Assembly (NCBI GenBank): GCA_038380795.1 | Contig: CM076266.1 | Location: forward strand, 14,606,145 to 14,670,144 | Reading direction: 5' to 3' | DNA length: 64,000 nt | From: Pyrocephalus nanus | Lineage: Eukaryota; Chordata; Aves; Passeriformes; Tyrannidae | Shown: one piece after another, positions 36,094 to 49,150 of the stretch | How positions within the stretch are numbered: the stretch's first letter is position 1 | Layout: the number at the start of each line of letters is the position of its first letter | Notes under the pieces: generated by a model | Seen by the model: the letters and a program-made list of their open reading frames with translations, nothing else | Database searches by the model: none | What the model was told of the DNA's origin: nothing | Position numbers and translations under genes: made by a program

Positions 36094-39000
36094 AGATGGG
36101 AACAGTTCCATCGGCAATAGGAGTCCGAAGGGATCTCTGCCTCGGGTGAAAGACCTGCTCGCCCATCGCTTCCCGAGCGTGGCCGGGCTGCTGCACCGGG
36201 GCCATGCGTGTCGTCACCCGTGTCCTCTCCCGCGGGACAGCGTGAATGCTCCATGGTTTGTCTTTCCACGTGGGGATGTGGCCCACCTTAGCTACCCTGT
36301 AGCGACGGGGTTTTTCCTCACTAGAAGAAAAGTGAGGCCTGAGTATGTTTTTTTGGTGTTCATGAGTAAATTTTCTTAGGTCTTCATTGCTAACAAGACC
36401 ATTTGTTGTTATTAACCTCTTAATCAGATATTGAGACTGTATTTAAGGTATTACTTATTTGAGGTATTAAAGCTTACAGTAAATGATTCTTCATACTTAT
36501 CATCCTCTAATTAGGGATCTTCAGCCTTATTTACTAAACTGGGTGCCATCAGTGTTACAGGTAATTGTAAAGGAAAAAAAAAATGCAGTGAGGTTACGAG
36601 GTCTGACCAGCCATATCGCTTCGGTGATTAGTTGATTAGTAACACAATGAAGTCAGTACTCCAAATGTCAATATTGTGCATTCACACCTGCATCCTTGTG
36701 AGCCCTTCATAAGGGAGGACTGGCCAAGGCTTCCATGGCTCTTCAATCTGTGTTCCCTGAGACAACTTCATGAAGGACATTACAATTAGCCATCCTCTGT
36801 GCTGCACATAGAGGACATGTGACACAACAGCTGCATTAAAAAAATTCAAGCTAAATAAAAATTAATGCATTTGAATGAAATCAAGCCCATGGTAGTTGTT
36901 TGCAGACCTACAGGGTTAATTTCCCACCTGTATCATAGGTATCTTTTGCTTCTCTGTGTTGTGGAGGAGAATTAGAGCCTTGCTTGATCCTGATGTTGTG
37001 ATCTCTTTGTAAAACTGCTTTAGTGTTCTGGCCAAACACAGAACAGAGCCTGTCTCTTTTGATCGTATGTTCAACATTACCAAATGTTTGCTATTGACTT
37101 GATAATTATGCAGCTTGGATGAAAGGACAAAATTTGAGCTGCTTATTTTTGTTGTTTCTTTTTTTGTTGTTGTTTTGGAAAGGGATGAGACTGCGAAACT
37201 GACTTCAGAAGTGAATAGAGCTATTTCTATAGCAGCTCAGTTTTATTTAACTTGTACTTCTTAAAATTTTGGGGTTCTTTTAAACATAAAATGCGACTTG
37301 TTGAATCTCTCTGTCTTGAAAGAATTTTAAGCATGCATTGTCAATAAATAGTCATATGGAAGTGGCAAAATAGAAATGAAAAATCCAAGCTTTTAAACAC
37401 TTGTTAGCCCTGTGGGAAATCAGAGGCTTATGTTCTGGTTTTGGTTTCTGTGTGGGAGAAAGGACAAGGACCCATTCACTGTTTCTCCAGTTTCAACTTT
37501 TGAGGTAGCAGAGCTTTGAGGTACACTGCAACTTGGTAAGACTTGTATTTTTCTGATATATGACCTGGAAGCCATGAAAGGGATTGGTAACAACTTTGAA
37601 GAGGTGTTGCAAGAAGTCAGGTTTAGTAACAAAAAATTAACATGGTATAGCAGAGCTTCCAAAACTAGGAACAGAGTGGGAATGGCTGCAATTTGTTCAT
37701 GTTTACCTTCTGCTACTGTTGCTAAACAACTGCAGAGCAGCACTTAAAAACACCTATTTATGTAGAGTAGCAGGTAAGCAAGTTGTTTTGTACCGAGGCT
37801 GCAAATAGACTGTAATAATGTGAATGTCAACGTACCATTTTATGGTAGAAAGTAAACACCAGAATCCTGGCATTCTTTTCTACTGCTTTGTGTTCCTATT
37901 GTCGGCTTTGTTGAATGTGGTACCATCATTCCCTCTGCCAATTCCTCGATAAAATTGTAAATCTGACTTTGTGATTCCATTTAGAGTCTTGTAAATGATG
38001 GTGGCTTTCTAGTTACCTGCAGGAAATGCTTCCTAGAAGTAAGAAATGATGGATGCAAGAGAGAGAAGGACACAGATTAAAGATGGGCACTTCTGTCTTG
38101 GTGTCATACTTTAGCTTTTTACCTTCTACTTTTTCTCCTAAGTTATGTGGCAAATGTATTTTTTTCAAGGCTCAGATCAAATAACAGAAATGGCAAAAGA
38201 AAACTGAAGAATTCTCAGTGGTTTCTGCTTTAGCTCTCTCCAGAAGTTCTTTTTTGTTATTTCTGTCCTTAGTATTGCTTAGGAACTGAGTTCACTCTGC
38301 ATGTGTGTGCCTGCATGGAACTGCATTAGTTCCCCTCTGTGGCAGGGTAAATGCTACAAATCTCATCATAATGTCTAAACTTGCAGAGCTACAAGTTTCT
38401 ACATAACTTTTTTTTTTTTTTTAATTCATGAAACGTGGATTTAAAAATGAAAAGATGTATTTGTTAATCTTTATAAGATTAAATGTGGCAGCATTTTACT
38501 TGAATTTTCCTACGTTAGTTGTGAATGCTGGAGGTCTTCCCATTTACTTTCATGCTTTGTTTTTCAAGATTAAAAATCATATCTTCCATGTTAATTTACT
38601 ATGTTGTCTTCAGTGTAAGTTGGCAAGACTGATGCTTATCCACTCATGAATTCTGACATTGATGCTACATGATTAAGTAGAGAGAACTTGTAATTCATGG
38701 GTGTGGATGCAGTTGTCTGGATTATAATGGTCTGAAGGTACTTTTAAAAATTTTCATGTATTATTATCCTTTCATTTATTATCCATTTTGGGTTTAGTTC
38801 ATAGTCCTTTCTTACTACTGTGGAGGTTTTTGTTTGCATTTTAAGTTTTAACCCTTAAACATTTGGTAGATCAGGTTTTGTATGAGTTAAATACCACAAA
38901 AAGCTCTCCTAAGAGCAAGCTTAATGTACAGAATTTAAACCAATGAAACCAAAGTATCTGGGAAATGTTGAATACTTTTATCTCATACTACCATGATTCT

Positions 39001-39732
39001 GGATGTTGCTGTTATAGTAACAATGTAGATAAATGAATAATAAAGTGGTTATACCACTTGTTTAAAAAGCAACGTGGCCTGCAGCCTTAGGCAGTGTGGG
39101 TCATGCAGCCCTCTGGTCATCTCCTGCTCCAGTGAGAAGCTAAGCGGGCTCTCTGGGGCCTGCAACACATGTGGGTCAGGGATTGCCAGGACATTCTGAA
39201 CCCAGTGACTGGGGTGTAGCATTGCAGGAAGATTTAAGGGATTCTGTAAGGAATGCTGAGCACACTGAAGGGGCACCTGAACTGAAAGAGGAATCAAAAT
39301 AAGGGAATAATAGTCTTCTTTTGACTATTTCGATTAAAACCAGTGTAGTAACACATTTTCCTGAAGAAATTAAGCCTGTGTGTAAGCATGGGATTGACTC
39401 AGACCAGTCCTCCCACCAAACCCCTGATGATCAATCAACCTTATTTAGTAAAAGAAATAACAGGCTTAACGAGCCATTTGATAGCAGGAGACTTGTGTGA
39501 GTAGGAGAGTTAAATTGGTGGCTTTTGTTCTACTGATTTTTTTGTTTCATCACCAGGAGAGATATCTGAAAATACTGCACTTTTCCATCAATTAATTAGT
39601 CTAAGGTTGACATAAGCAGGATTATTTTTGAAATTGTTTTCCCCAGTAGTTCTCTTAAACAATCAATTTATTGCATATACTCTTTTTGTCTTACAGCTCT
39701 GATTATTAACGGGAAAATAACACTGGAACAGA

Positions 39733-39762
39733 ATGTTGCTTACCTTTTGCCTGAAAAGGTGA
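39733..39762 (+). other. ARHGAP12: Upstream ORF in ARHGAP12 leader
   Basis: An ATG at 39733 opens a nine-codon frame (MLLTFCLKR) that stops at TGA 39760-39762, 17 nt before the main start codon and in a different frame. Its context (A at -3, T at +4) is moderate. It could lower translation of ARHGAP12 by capturing some scanning ribosomes. Confidence 0.6.
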
Positions 39763-39779
39763 AATCTTTTCAAGTAGAA

Positions 39780-40445
39780 ATGGCTGATAAGGGTGGAAAG
39801 ATCCTTCCAGGACAATTATACATTCAAGTGGAGTACGACTATGAGTATGAGGCCAAGGACAAGAAAATTGTGATTAAGCAAGGGGAGAAATACATCTTGG
39901 TTAAAAAGACTAATGATGATTGGTGGCAGGTCAAAAGAGACGAAAATTCCAAACCTTTTTATGTGCCAGCACAGTATGTGAAGGAAATACCCCGAAAAGC
40001 ACTGATGCCACCTGTTAAGCAGGCAAGCATGCTGCCAAATAACACTTTGAAGTTGACACATGGATTACAGAGATCGACAGAAAATGTGAATAAGTCACCA
40101 GAGCTTTCAAGTTTTGGAAAAACTCCAGTTCAAGTGTCTTGCTTAGTTCGAGATGCCAATCAAAATCTGGGACCGAACAATACCCCTGGTCAAACTCTTG
40201 GTTTGAGCCTGGACCTTACCCAAAACAATGGAAAACTTAACAATGAGTTGCAATCTCCCAAGGTTTCCAATCAGTTTAGAACCATCTCCATGGGTCATTT
40301 CCCATGCCCAGAGTTCTTGGAAATAGAGAAGACCAGCTTTTTGCATGAACAGTCTTGTGATTCAGCAGGAGAAGGCTCAGAAAAAATTCACCAAGATTCA
40401 GAGTCTGGAGATGAACTCAGTAGTAGTTCCACGGAACAAGCACAG
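39780..40445 (+). CDS. ARHGAP12: ARHGAP12 first coding exon (N-terminal SH3)
   Basis: This exon encodes the first 222 residues of ARHGAP12, a Rho-family GTPase-activating protein that acts on the actin cytoskeleton and at cell junctions. The protein begins MADKGGKILPGQLYIQVEYD, very close to the human protein as I recall it. Residues about 12-74 form the SH3 domain: the ALYDY-like segment VEYDYEYEA (17-25), the WW pair at 48-49 and YVPAQYV at 61-67. The rest is a Ser/Asn-rich linker ending in an acidic, serine-rich stretch (DSESGDELSSSSTEQAQ). The exon starts at 39697 after an AG acceptor and ends with CAG|GTAAGC at 40445, in phase 0. The ATG at 39780 has a good Kozak context (G at -3, G at +4); an in-frame TTG further upstream is not the start. 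WW, PH and RhoGAP domains must be encoded beyond the window. Confidence 0.96.
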
Positions 40446-41128
40446 GTAAGCTAAAAAATGGCCCCTGTGTGTGGTTTGTTTTCTCTCGTTATTGCCATAA
40501 TTGCTTGCTACTGTTTTGAGATTTATTCCTAATAAATTCAGATGAAGTAAAAATGTCTTCTCTCAGCATGAACTTGTTATTGAAATCTGAACAGTTGATG
40601 AGTATAGCTCTAGTCCTTGCAGAATTACTGTGCTTTGGGAATTTCATTTACATTATACTGTGATTGAATGTTAAAGAAACACTATTGTTCTTTCTTTATT
40701 AAGGTTGTTTTGATATGACACTGAATTTGGGTTATGTTTTCTTTCAGAGGAAGGGAGCCTACTGCTGTAACTCCTCACTGCTTGGCTTGTTGAAATAACA
40801 ATGCCAGTTACTGTCAATTTTTCCTAAGTGTGTATAGATAGCATAAGAGCTGTAAATTAATTTATGAGTGGATTTAATAGTTTTAAAATGTTACACTTAA
40901 GATTTTCATGAAGTTTTATTTCTGGCCTGATTATTTTGTTTGTAGACTTTTTTAATGAGTCAGCCCTGCCAGTTCTGCTTCTCACAACTTTACTCTGGAT
41001 TAAAACTCAAAACATGTGAGTTTGTTAATTAGTATGGAAGAATCTCAGGAATGGTGTACTCCTACTTCAGGCTAAAACTGAGCATTGATGGCCTTTGTCC
41101 TTAGTAAAGCAGTTTCTCTCAGTCTTTA

Positions 41129-41143
41129 TTTTTTTTTTTTTTT
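41129..41143 (+). repeat. Poly-T tract (T15)
   Basis: Fifteen T, directly followed by AACAG. It resembles a strong 3' splice site, but no donor or conserved coding segment follows. Confidence 0.8.
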
Positions 41144-43299
41144 AACAGGCCTCCCCCACCCCCACCAAAAGATTAGAACTCTGACTTAATCAGGTCACTT
41201 CTGGTACGGGTAACCAAGTTAATTAGTATGTTGTAATCCAGGTTTGTTCTTAAACCAGTGATGTATGTGTACATACACATAATTATATATGTCTGTGTGT
41301 ATATAGATAATTCCCCCACTTCACATCTGCCTCCCCCATCTTTCTGTAGGGAGATGTTAAATTATTTTAAATTCTCTTAAACCCACTGTGGTCTTGAACT
41401 TTCTTACTCTGTAGTGTGAAACTGTTGCTTGGGTAAAACTGATTGTTGCACCAAATCCCACTTGGCAGCGTGTATTTAGAGTACCAGAGGATCTCAAGTC
41501 CAACACGATGCTAACTTTAGAAATTGAAAATCATTGAGAGCTGTGAATCAGTACTTCCCTAATAAGACACAGTGAAGACAAAGCTGCTTAGGAATGACTC
41601 GGTGTGGGAAGATCTTAAAGATAGAAGATTTATTAGGTGATTTGTGTAGTCTTGAACTGTATGAGCTCATATATATATTTATTGAAATACTCAGAATCAT
41701 TGGTTTTCCAGTATCGTGCTATATTCTATCTTGGCCTCATTCTTGAAATTGAGTTTCTCTAGTTATGGGACAACATGCCTCTAATATTTGTATGTTTCAT
41801 GATACTTTTATTTTAACTTCACTCCCCCACTCCCAGAGAAGTAATAAATAGGATTGCTGAAGTTAATTTCTTTTCTTCAGTAAAGTCTCATGTATGCAGT
41901 GTGAGAACCAATGAACTATCTTGCTGTTTCTTTACAGCACTGTCTTAGCTCTGTAAAGTTGATATGAGCCAGTTGGAACGATAAAATGATAATGAGATAT
42001 TTATTTTAGAAGCATGTGTTGGCCTGTTGACTGCCATAGTAATCGATTGCCAAACAGATTATGAGAATATTAAGGAATGCTTAGAAAGTATATCCTGCTT
42101 TAAATAGTTTACCACATTAAAATTTATGTTGCATGTTAGGACAGTTCCTTCTTCTGTGTTGACTATAATTTGATGCATTTCCTTCTCTAAAGTAGTTGGA
42201 ATTAATATTACATGGGTGTCTTTTGTCAATAATAAATATATGGCCTGCTGCTCCAGTTTCCACTGGACTTTGTGCCTGTTGATGCAGTGACACTTAATCT
42301 TTTCACCTTTCTCCCTTCTCCCACCCCGCCCCACTGTACTCAAAGCCACAACTGATTTACAAGTTTGGATTTGAGAGGGGCAGCAGTGCACATACTGCAG
42401 ACTTCACTGGGTTATGGAAGGTCTGAAGAGTGGAGTTTTCACAGTGCTTAAAAACAAATGCTAAAAATGCCAGATTTCAGCTGTGGAAAACTTGTGGCAG
42501 TTTCTGACTGGTGTTGCTGAAGAACTTACCATTATCACAGTCTTGGGCAAAGTGCTCGCTGTGCTTTGCAGTTCGTCTTATTTTCTAACTTAATCTCATT
42601 GTGCGTAATCACAAGCTCTTAAAATACAATGAAAATGTTTGACATTTAGTAGCCGTGGGGATTAAAGCAGTGGTAGCAGTGATGTCACCGTTAGCTCAGT
42701 CTAAATATTCGGAGTGCCAGGCTTCTCACTGGAACAGCCTGGCGGTTTTTTTTAGGATTCTTTCAATAATGAGCATTGTTTAGTCGAAATCAGCTGTGCA
42801 GAAATTAATGGCTCAGAAAGCTGTTTTTATTGCTCTTAGTCTGTAGTGAGAACATCAAGTTCCCGGCTTTCACGCACAAACAGAATTTCACTTCACAAGA
42901 CTTGACTGTGCTTCTCCCTCCCCTGCCTGCTGTGGAGTTCAGTTTTATGCAGTCTGCATTATAATAAACTCTAAGCTACAGGTGTTCTCTTAAATTTGTA
43001 AGTTTAGAAACTGGAATGATCTTAATAATAATACCTTTGTGTGGGTAATTTTTTGGGGGTATTGAGGTGATAGTATTCAGCTTTAGCCCAACCTTCACTG
43101 TGTTTTTAGGGGAATGCTTCTGTTATGAGATTCTTCTAAGAGGTGGTTACATTATTCCCTGAAGATTATCCTCCTTCTCCCTTGCAGTAATAAAGTGCAG
43201 GTTCTGCAACTGTACAGTCTTGAGTTCATAGGCTTGCTGGCTGTGGAAATCCTGGAAAATCCAGAGCCTCCAAAGTACTGCATAAAGAAAGGATTTTTA

Positions 43300-44250
43300 T
43301 TTTTTAGCAGATGAGATATGTGAAATGAAGGATAGAGAGGCAGCAGTGTGAGCAGAAGTATTTGCTAATGAAGATGTGGTACAGGATCTGGTTGAGAAAC
43401 CTCAGGACTCAGAAATAAACATTCTTCACATTTTATGGAAAGAAATTCCCGCTATTGGGTGCAACTGTGGTGCATAGGGCATTGTAAGAGTCATGTTAGT
43501 TTATGGACTTGAACTAGGATCATCAAGGCTAGGCTTCGCGAACCAAGATTTGAGAAGGGCTCTACAAGCGCCGCTGATGGCTAAAAAGGCCAATGCGAGA
43601 GAGACTTGAACTAGGAAGGCTGAAGGTAATTAGAGGAAGTAGGGTTTGAGAGGAAACAAGCTTCAATTTAACCAGATTTAAATTTCTGGTGGAGACAGTA
43701 ACTGTTAGTAGAATTGGAACTGAATGAAATGGTTCAGGAACAAATGCACAGTAGGTTGTAAGAATCACTGACATGAGGGTGGCACGTGAAGGTGTGAGAA
43801 TCTGTGAAATTCCATAAAATTATAGGAAAGTGGTGTCACGTGTGATGTCCTGATCCCCCAGGAAGATCAAAAATATGCCTCAGAGATGCTGGAAATATGG
43901 GGGAAAAGAACATTTTGGAAGAGGAATTCTTTAGCAGATATGGATAGTACTTGAAAGAAGCAGATGGGAGGTCCCAGCAATATGCAGTAGAAGGAGAGAC
44001 CTCAGTAATTGTTCTGAACTAAAAAAAATTTAATTACATGTTCAGGCATGCATAAACAGGCAGGAAAAGATGAAGCAAAAGTAGAAGACATTAAAGTGGT
44101 CTTGAAATGAGCCTTGGGCAGAGTTTGCAGGTAAAATCTAATAATAAGTTTTGAGAGAGAAGGTGTGCAGACAGGGAGAGAGTTGGGTAAATTCAGAGAT
44201 CAAGTCCAGAATATTTAGGTGTTATCTTTGAGGAAAATACTTGTTACAGA
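43300..44250. other. Purine-rich block inside the intron
   Basis: About 950 bp in which the + strand is A/G-rich, against the T-rich background of the intron. GACTTGAACTAGGA occurs twice in it (43506-43519 and 43603-43616). It may be an old transposable element inserted in antisense orientation, but I recognise no family. Confidence 0.35.
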
Positions 44251-47200
44251 AAGAAATTAGAGTCTGCTTTCAGCAATGCCTAATGCATGACCTATGGGAA
44301 ATAACTTTGTTTCTGATGAGTGCTACCTCCTCTTCTGTCACAGGAGTCATAGTACATATTTAAGAGTAAATACATGCATGGTCTTAATGTTACTTTTTAT
44401 GCTTATTAAAAGTTACTTTTAGTAGCAGGCTGGTTTTAATCATTATAAATATAGACAGTGACCTATTTGCAAAGATTGTTCTGTCTTTCATCCTCTTTAG
44501 TAATTGACTATTGCATAAACTGTGAAGCACTAAAGGGGATTATCAGTAGGATGGCTGTTTTGCTTTGATTAATTAGGAGTAGTAAAGATCTTAAAGGGCT
44601 CTTTCTGTCTTACCTTTGCAATTTCTATGGGATTGCTGTAACTTTTTTAGTCAAGAAAACAAAATATTTTGTGTTTCTGTAGATGTCAGAGCAAATCCTC
44701 TGGAGATCTTGGTATTCTTGACTTTGTCATTTAGTTTAAGGACTGGTGGCAAATGTTTAGTGTTAGACTGCTTTGCTGGTCAAATATTAAACCTCTAAAA
44801 TTAAATGGCTATCACTGTTTTTTGGGGCCCAGAATTAGTTTGCTTCAACAACAAGAAATTTCATGCTGTGTTTTTACTTCATTCATTTGCCCAAGGGATA
44901 AATAATTTGACAGTAGGAAGGAAGCATACAAGAACTTTTTTCTTAATAAAACAGAGCATATTTGCAGATTAATGGTGTCGTGTATAATGTAATATTTTGA
45001 ATTGTGTTTTAAGTACTGTCCTTTAATCTCTTAACTCCTGAAATCAGTATTTGTTATTCTAATGATGCTGAATGCTGAAATAAGACTATTATAATGAGAT
45101 GAAGAATAGCTTTCAATGGCAAGGAACTAAAAGCTTTATAGTTTAAGTTTTACAAAACATTAATTTAATTTTTTTTTCTTTTTTGTAATGTTAGTAGCTG
45201 CTGCCAGATCTTTGTAAACAGCTTGAAATGTTTGCTAAGTTACATCAGTAAGTTTCTGGGCAGATGACATAAGGAATACTTTTCCTGGCTGGTTTTGTGT
45301 GTCTTTGTGATTCTTTGGGGCTTTTTTGTTTGTTTTTTTTTCCTACCTAGTGTCAACAGGTCTGGATAGTTTCACTTTACAGTGGTGCTGTTTGTGATCA
45401 GCTCGGTCTCAGTGTTTTTAATATGTGAGTCAGGTAGCAGATAGTTGTCCCTTGAATTTAGGTGCCCTAAAATGAGAAGCCACTGTGTCCCACTAACACT
45501 GCCTACAGCCCATATCCCCCTCTGAACATCCCTGATGCAAATCAGACTGACCTTCTTTTTTAAAAAACCCAACAAACAGGAGTATTACCTTTGTCAGGCA
45601 GTTGTCAAAAAATCATGAACTGTGAGACAGGTTGGTTTAGTTGTTCTAATGCTGGTGTTTGAATGCTCAGCTGAGTAAGGTACAGATCCACTAGGTACAT
45701 GCAGTTTCGTGTTGTGCTTTTAGAATTGAAACAAACATCTAGAGCACGATTAAAATTCTGCAAGTGCCAACACAGTCTTTTGACTTTTCACCCCTATTCA
45801 CCTTAATTTCATGCAGAAAATGACTAAGTGGAACTTCCAAGACTTCAACTTACATGAATAAATTTCTGCCTTTCATCCTGCTAGAATTACTTACCAGCTC
45901 AAATGAAGCTCAAGCTGTACTGCCTAAGGAACAAGGGTCATAATACGGAATTGATTTTTCTCTTTTCATCCAGAAAAGCGTGATTTCGAGTGTGCAATAT
46001 GAGTCTTGGTGCCTGCTGTCCCACCTGCCTTTTCTTTTGAATTAGTGCAAAGTGCCAGCCTCAGCAGGCTGAAGACAGAATCTTTTGGAGTAAATGCTTA
46101 AACAGAAAAGCAGCCCTAGGAAAAGGAATGGGTGTTTTGTCTCACTGCTCTCTAAACTGAAAGCAGCTGGAGATACTGGGGACTTGCTTGTTCTCCCTTG
46201 GCAGTGCTTCTGTCATTTTAAGTTGGGAACCTCTAGACATGGAAAAGACTTTGTAGTAGATAAAACATGGTTTGAGAATATTTGATCGTATCTTGTTCTC
46301 ACACATAACTCTGGATATAAACAACTGCATTTGGTATGTCTTTACCTAGTTGTGATCTAGGCAGTTGTTTAATATTGCAGTGCTTGCCTATGGAACAAAT
46401 GTGCTGTTATCCTGTAGAATCCTAAAGAAAGTGTCATTTGTTTCACAGCAGTGTGACAAAACGGTGGGGAACGTATGACTCGGTAGAATAAAATGCAGAA
46501 CACTTTTTTTCCTTTTTTTGTTACACAGCTCTCTGGAATAGTAGACATTAGTGCTGAAAAAAAAGAAAAATCTATGCATATCTAGTATCCAAACAGCTGA
46601 TATTTCTCTGACATGCCTTGCCAGATATTTTTGATTTCAAAGCGACTGAGAGAAAAATGGGGTTTGTCTTTACATGGAGTTTGTTCTGATGATAAGGACA
46701 ATACTTTTGGCCAAAGCAATCTTTCAGGATAGTAAGAACTGAAGATTTTCAGATCACTTTTGTGATGGTGAGTGACTGGAAAACATACTGTTGGATTACA
46801 TGTAACAGTTTTGAATTTAGACTATCTTAATATGGCTTCTGAGCTAGTTCTTGAGGAAGACAGTAGATTTCTAGTGGATTCTAGTTCTACTGTAGTAGAT
46901 TCTTTTATGAAAGTGCTAGGTTAGTGCAGAGAAGCAATCAAATAAGCATGGAGACTGTCAGGAGTAGGAAATGGAGCAAAACAGAAATGCAGAGTGCTAA
47001 TTCAATGGTATTTCTGTATGCAGTTGCCAGCTTCTTTCATCTTGAAAAAGAGATAATGGTGCTGAAAATAGTGTAGAAGAGGTGAAAAGTAGGAGCAGAG
47101 GCATGGAATAGTTCTGTGAAGACTTTGTAAAAACCTTCTGTGATAGTCGGTACACATTTAGTGCTGTCTACAGAGGACTTCTGATTTTTAAGTTGTTATT

Positions 47201-48699
47201 GTGTTTATTGTTGCTGAAATGGCTGAGAGATTATTGAGAAGTAAAGCAACCTTAATTTTAGTATTTTTTCCTTTCAACAGTTTTTATCTGCTTGTCTTTG
47301 TAAACTCTTTTGACAGAGATTTGGAGCTTGTGTATAATGATGCTGTGAAGACTGGCATAGGCGTTTGGAGTCTATATTTTAATTCATTCTAGTTCTCTGA
47401 TAAAAGTTTTGTAAATGAAAGCTAGAAGTTGAGCTGTCTGAGTTAAGCTTATTGCTCATGTTGAGTTTTGATGTTACATTATCTGTCTTCAACTTCTGTT
47501 TGTAATCAAAATCATGATTAGAAACTTACTGGCTCCTGTTTTGAATCTGAAATTATATATTACATTTTGAATTTAATTAACATAGTTTTAATTGTTCCCT
47601 TTTTTAATGGTTTACCTAGGGCTTCTGGATGATCATCAGATTATCCAGTTAAATTAAGCAACTTCCCTGTGTTTAGTTTAAACATGGTGCTGAAGAGCAG
47701 ACTTTTATATATGATTTCTGGAGATGTCTAGTGTACACAGTTGCCATCTTTTACTCTTTGTGGATTATTGTTCAGCTGAATCACTTTGTTGCTCCGGTCC
47801 ACCTGGCTCTACAAATATTTACTTCAGTACAGCAGTGAGATGGTGGTTCTCACCTGAGCAGTGTTGTGATGAGAATGTCATTTGCTCTTTATTGCAACTG
47901 GAGTGGTCATAGTCTAGTGCAAAGTCAGCAAATCTGATGGACTGGAAGACACACTTGCCTTTTTAGTGTCATTGATGTGATGGGACACACATGCACCAAA
48001 TATGCTTATGTAAAGAAAATACTGTAATAAAATGTTGTCTGATAAATCCAAAAATATAGTTAACAAACTTTCTGTACTCTCAACTGCTTTTTCAACATAT
48101 CTAAGAGTATTGTATGTACTTTTCTTTTCTAGAGGCCCCGAAAGATTGCCAGGATATTGTCTAGAAATTATTCATGCTGCAACAGAAACTTAACGATGTT
48201 GCACTTAGACATTGTTTATCTTTTAAGTATTTAGAGAAAGTTTTATCCTGCCTTAAAGTGTTGTAACACTAAATATGAGGTTCTTGAGCAACTTCGATTT
48301 GACTGCTTTTCCTGTTGAAATTGAATAAAGGTGCTTTCCTCCTGCCACTGATGATCTGTCAACATGCCTGGCACTATCCATATCAATTCTTGGTTATCTA
48401 CATCCAATTGAAAAAGCTAATAGGTGTTAATATGTCATGTCATATGTTATGCATAACTGCATTGTGCTTTAGACACAGGGAACTATATATGTGCGTGTGT
48501 ATACGTGTATATACTTGTATTCTCTAGATACAATTATATAGATGAGATACAAAAAACCAGGGGTTATTGTTCTGTTTCTTGATAGCACTTTAATCTTGAG
48601 ATGCACATGATACAGTGGGACTACCAACTTTAAGCTCCTTCACAGAAAGTCCATGAGATGTACTCATCAGCACTGTCTCTTTTCTGTCCTCCAAGTAAG

Positions 48700-49150
48700 T
48701 CCATTTGTCCTGGCTGTGGCTTTCTTCTTATCGTCCCTCCCAGGCGCTGCACTCTAATTTTCAGTGGCGTTTTCACGCTACCCCGAGGCTCTGTACTTTC
48801 CATTCTGTGTGTAATGTGTTACTCCTTCGCACTCCCGCCCCCGGGCTTTGTCAGAGGGCTGCATCACCTCCTCCCAGGCGAGCTTTTCGCAGCCGGGCTC
48901 TGCGGCTGCCTTGCTTTAGGCAGGGAGCTGAATACTGAGCGCTTCAGAAGAGGCCGTGTGGCCCTGCCAGTGGCTCAGTGGTCACACAGCATTGTCCTCC
49001 CGACCCTTCGCTCGTCTCATTCACTCGCTGAGCTCATCTGCTCACGCCTGTGCCCGGGGCAGCTCCTGATCGGTCTCCCACTGCAGCCTTCTCAGTAAGA
49101 GCTGCAGCCTTCAGCTCCACTCGCTCTCCTTCCTCTTGCCTTTGCCAACC
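48700..49150. promoter_or_regulatory. CpG-rich patch in ARHGAP12 intron 2
   Basis: About 450 bp with many CpGs (for example CCCGCCCCCGGG and CCGGGC words), in an intron that is otherwise CpG-poor. A 146-codon + strand frame covers it (48658-49098) but matches nothing I know. It could be an alternative promoter, an enhancer or a fairly young GC-rich insertion. Confidence 0.4.

Larger units (their letters stand above)
33611..39696 (+). other. ARHGAP12: ARHGAP12 intron 1
   Basis: About 6.1 kb from the exon 1 donor to the acceptor ATACTCTTTTTGTCTTACAG ending at 39696. The first third is GC-rich, with the rest of the CpG island and the 34-bp minisatellite; the remainder is AT-rich with T-biased + strand composition. 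It has poly-T runs at 35112-35125 and 38408-38422, and a GC-richer island of about 240 bp at 39060-39300 of unknown nature. Confidence 0.75.

Noticed and set aside
35599..36117. Open frames of 83-172 codons on both strands over the minisatellite
   Set aside because: The 34-bp period makes all frames repeat the same peptide without stops; this is repeat structure, not coding.
39747..39779. An 11-codon N-terminal extension of ARHGAP12 beginning at TTG
   Set aside because: The known vertebrate protein starts MAD..., the ATG at 39780 has a strong context, and TTG starts are rare in animals.
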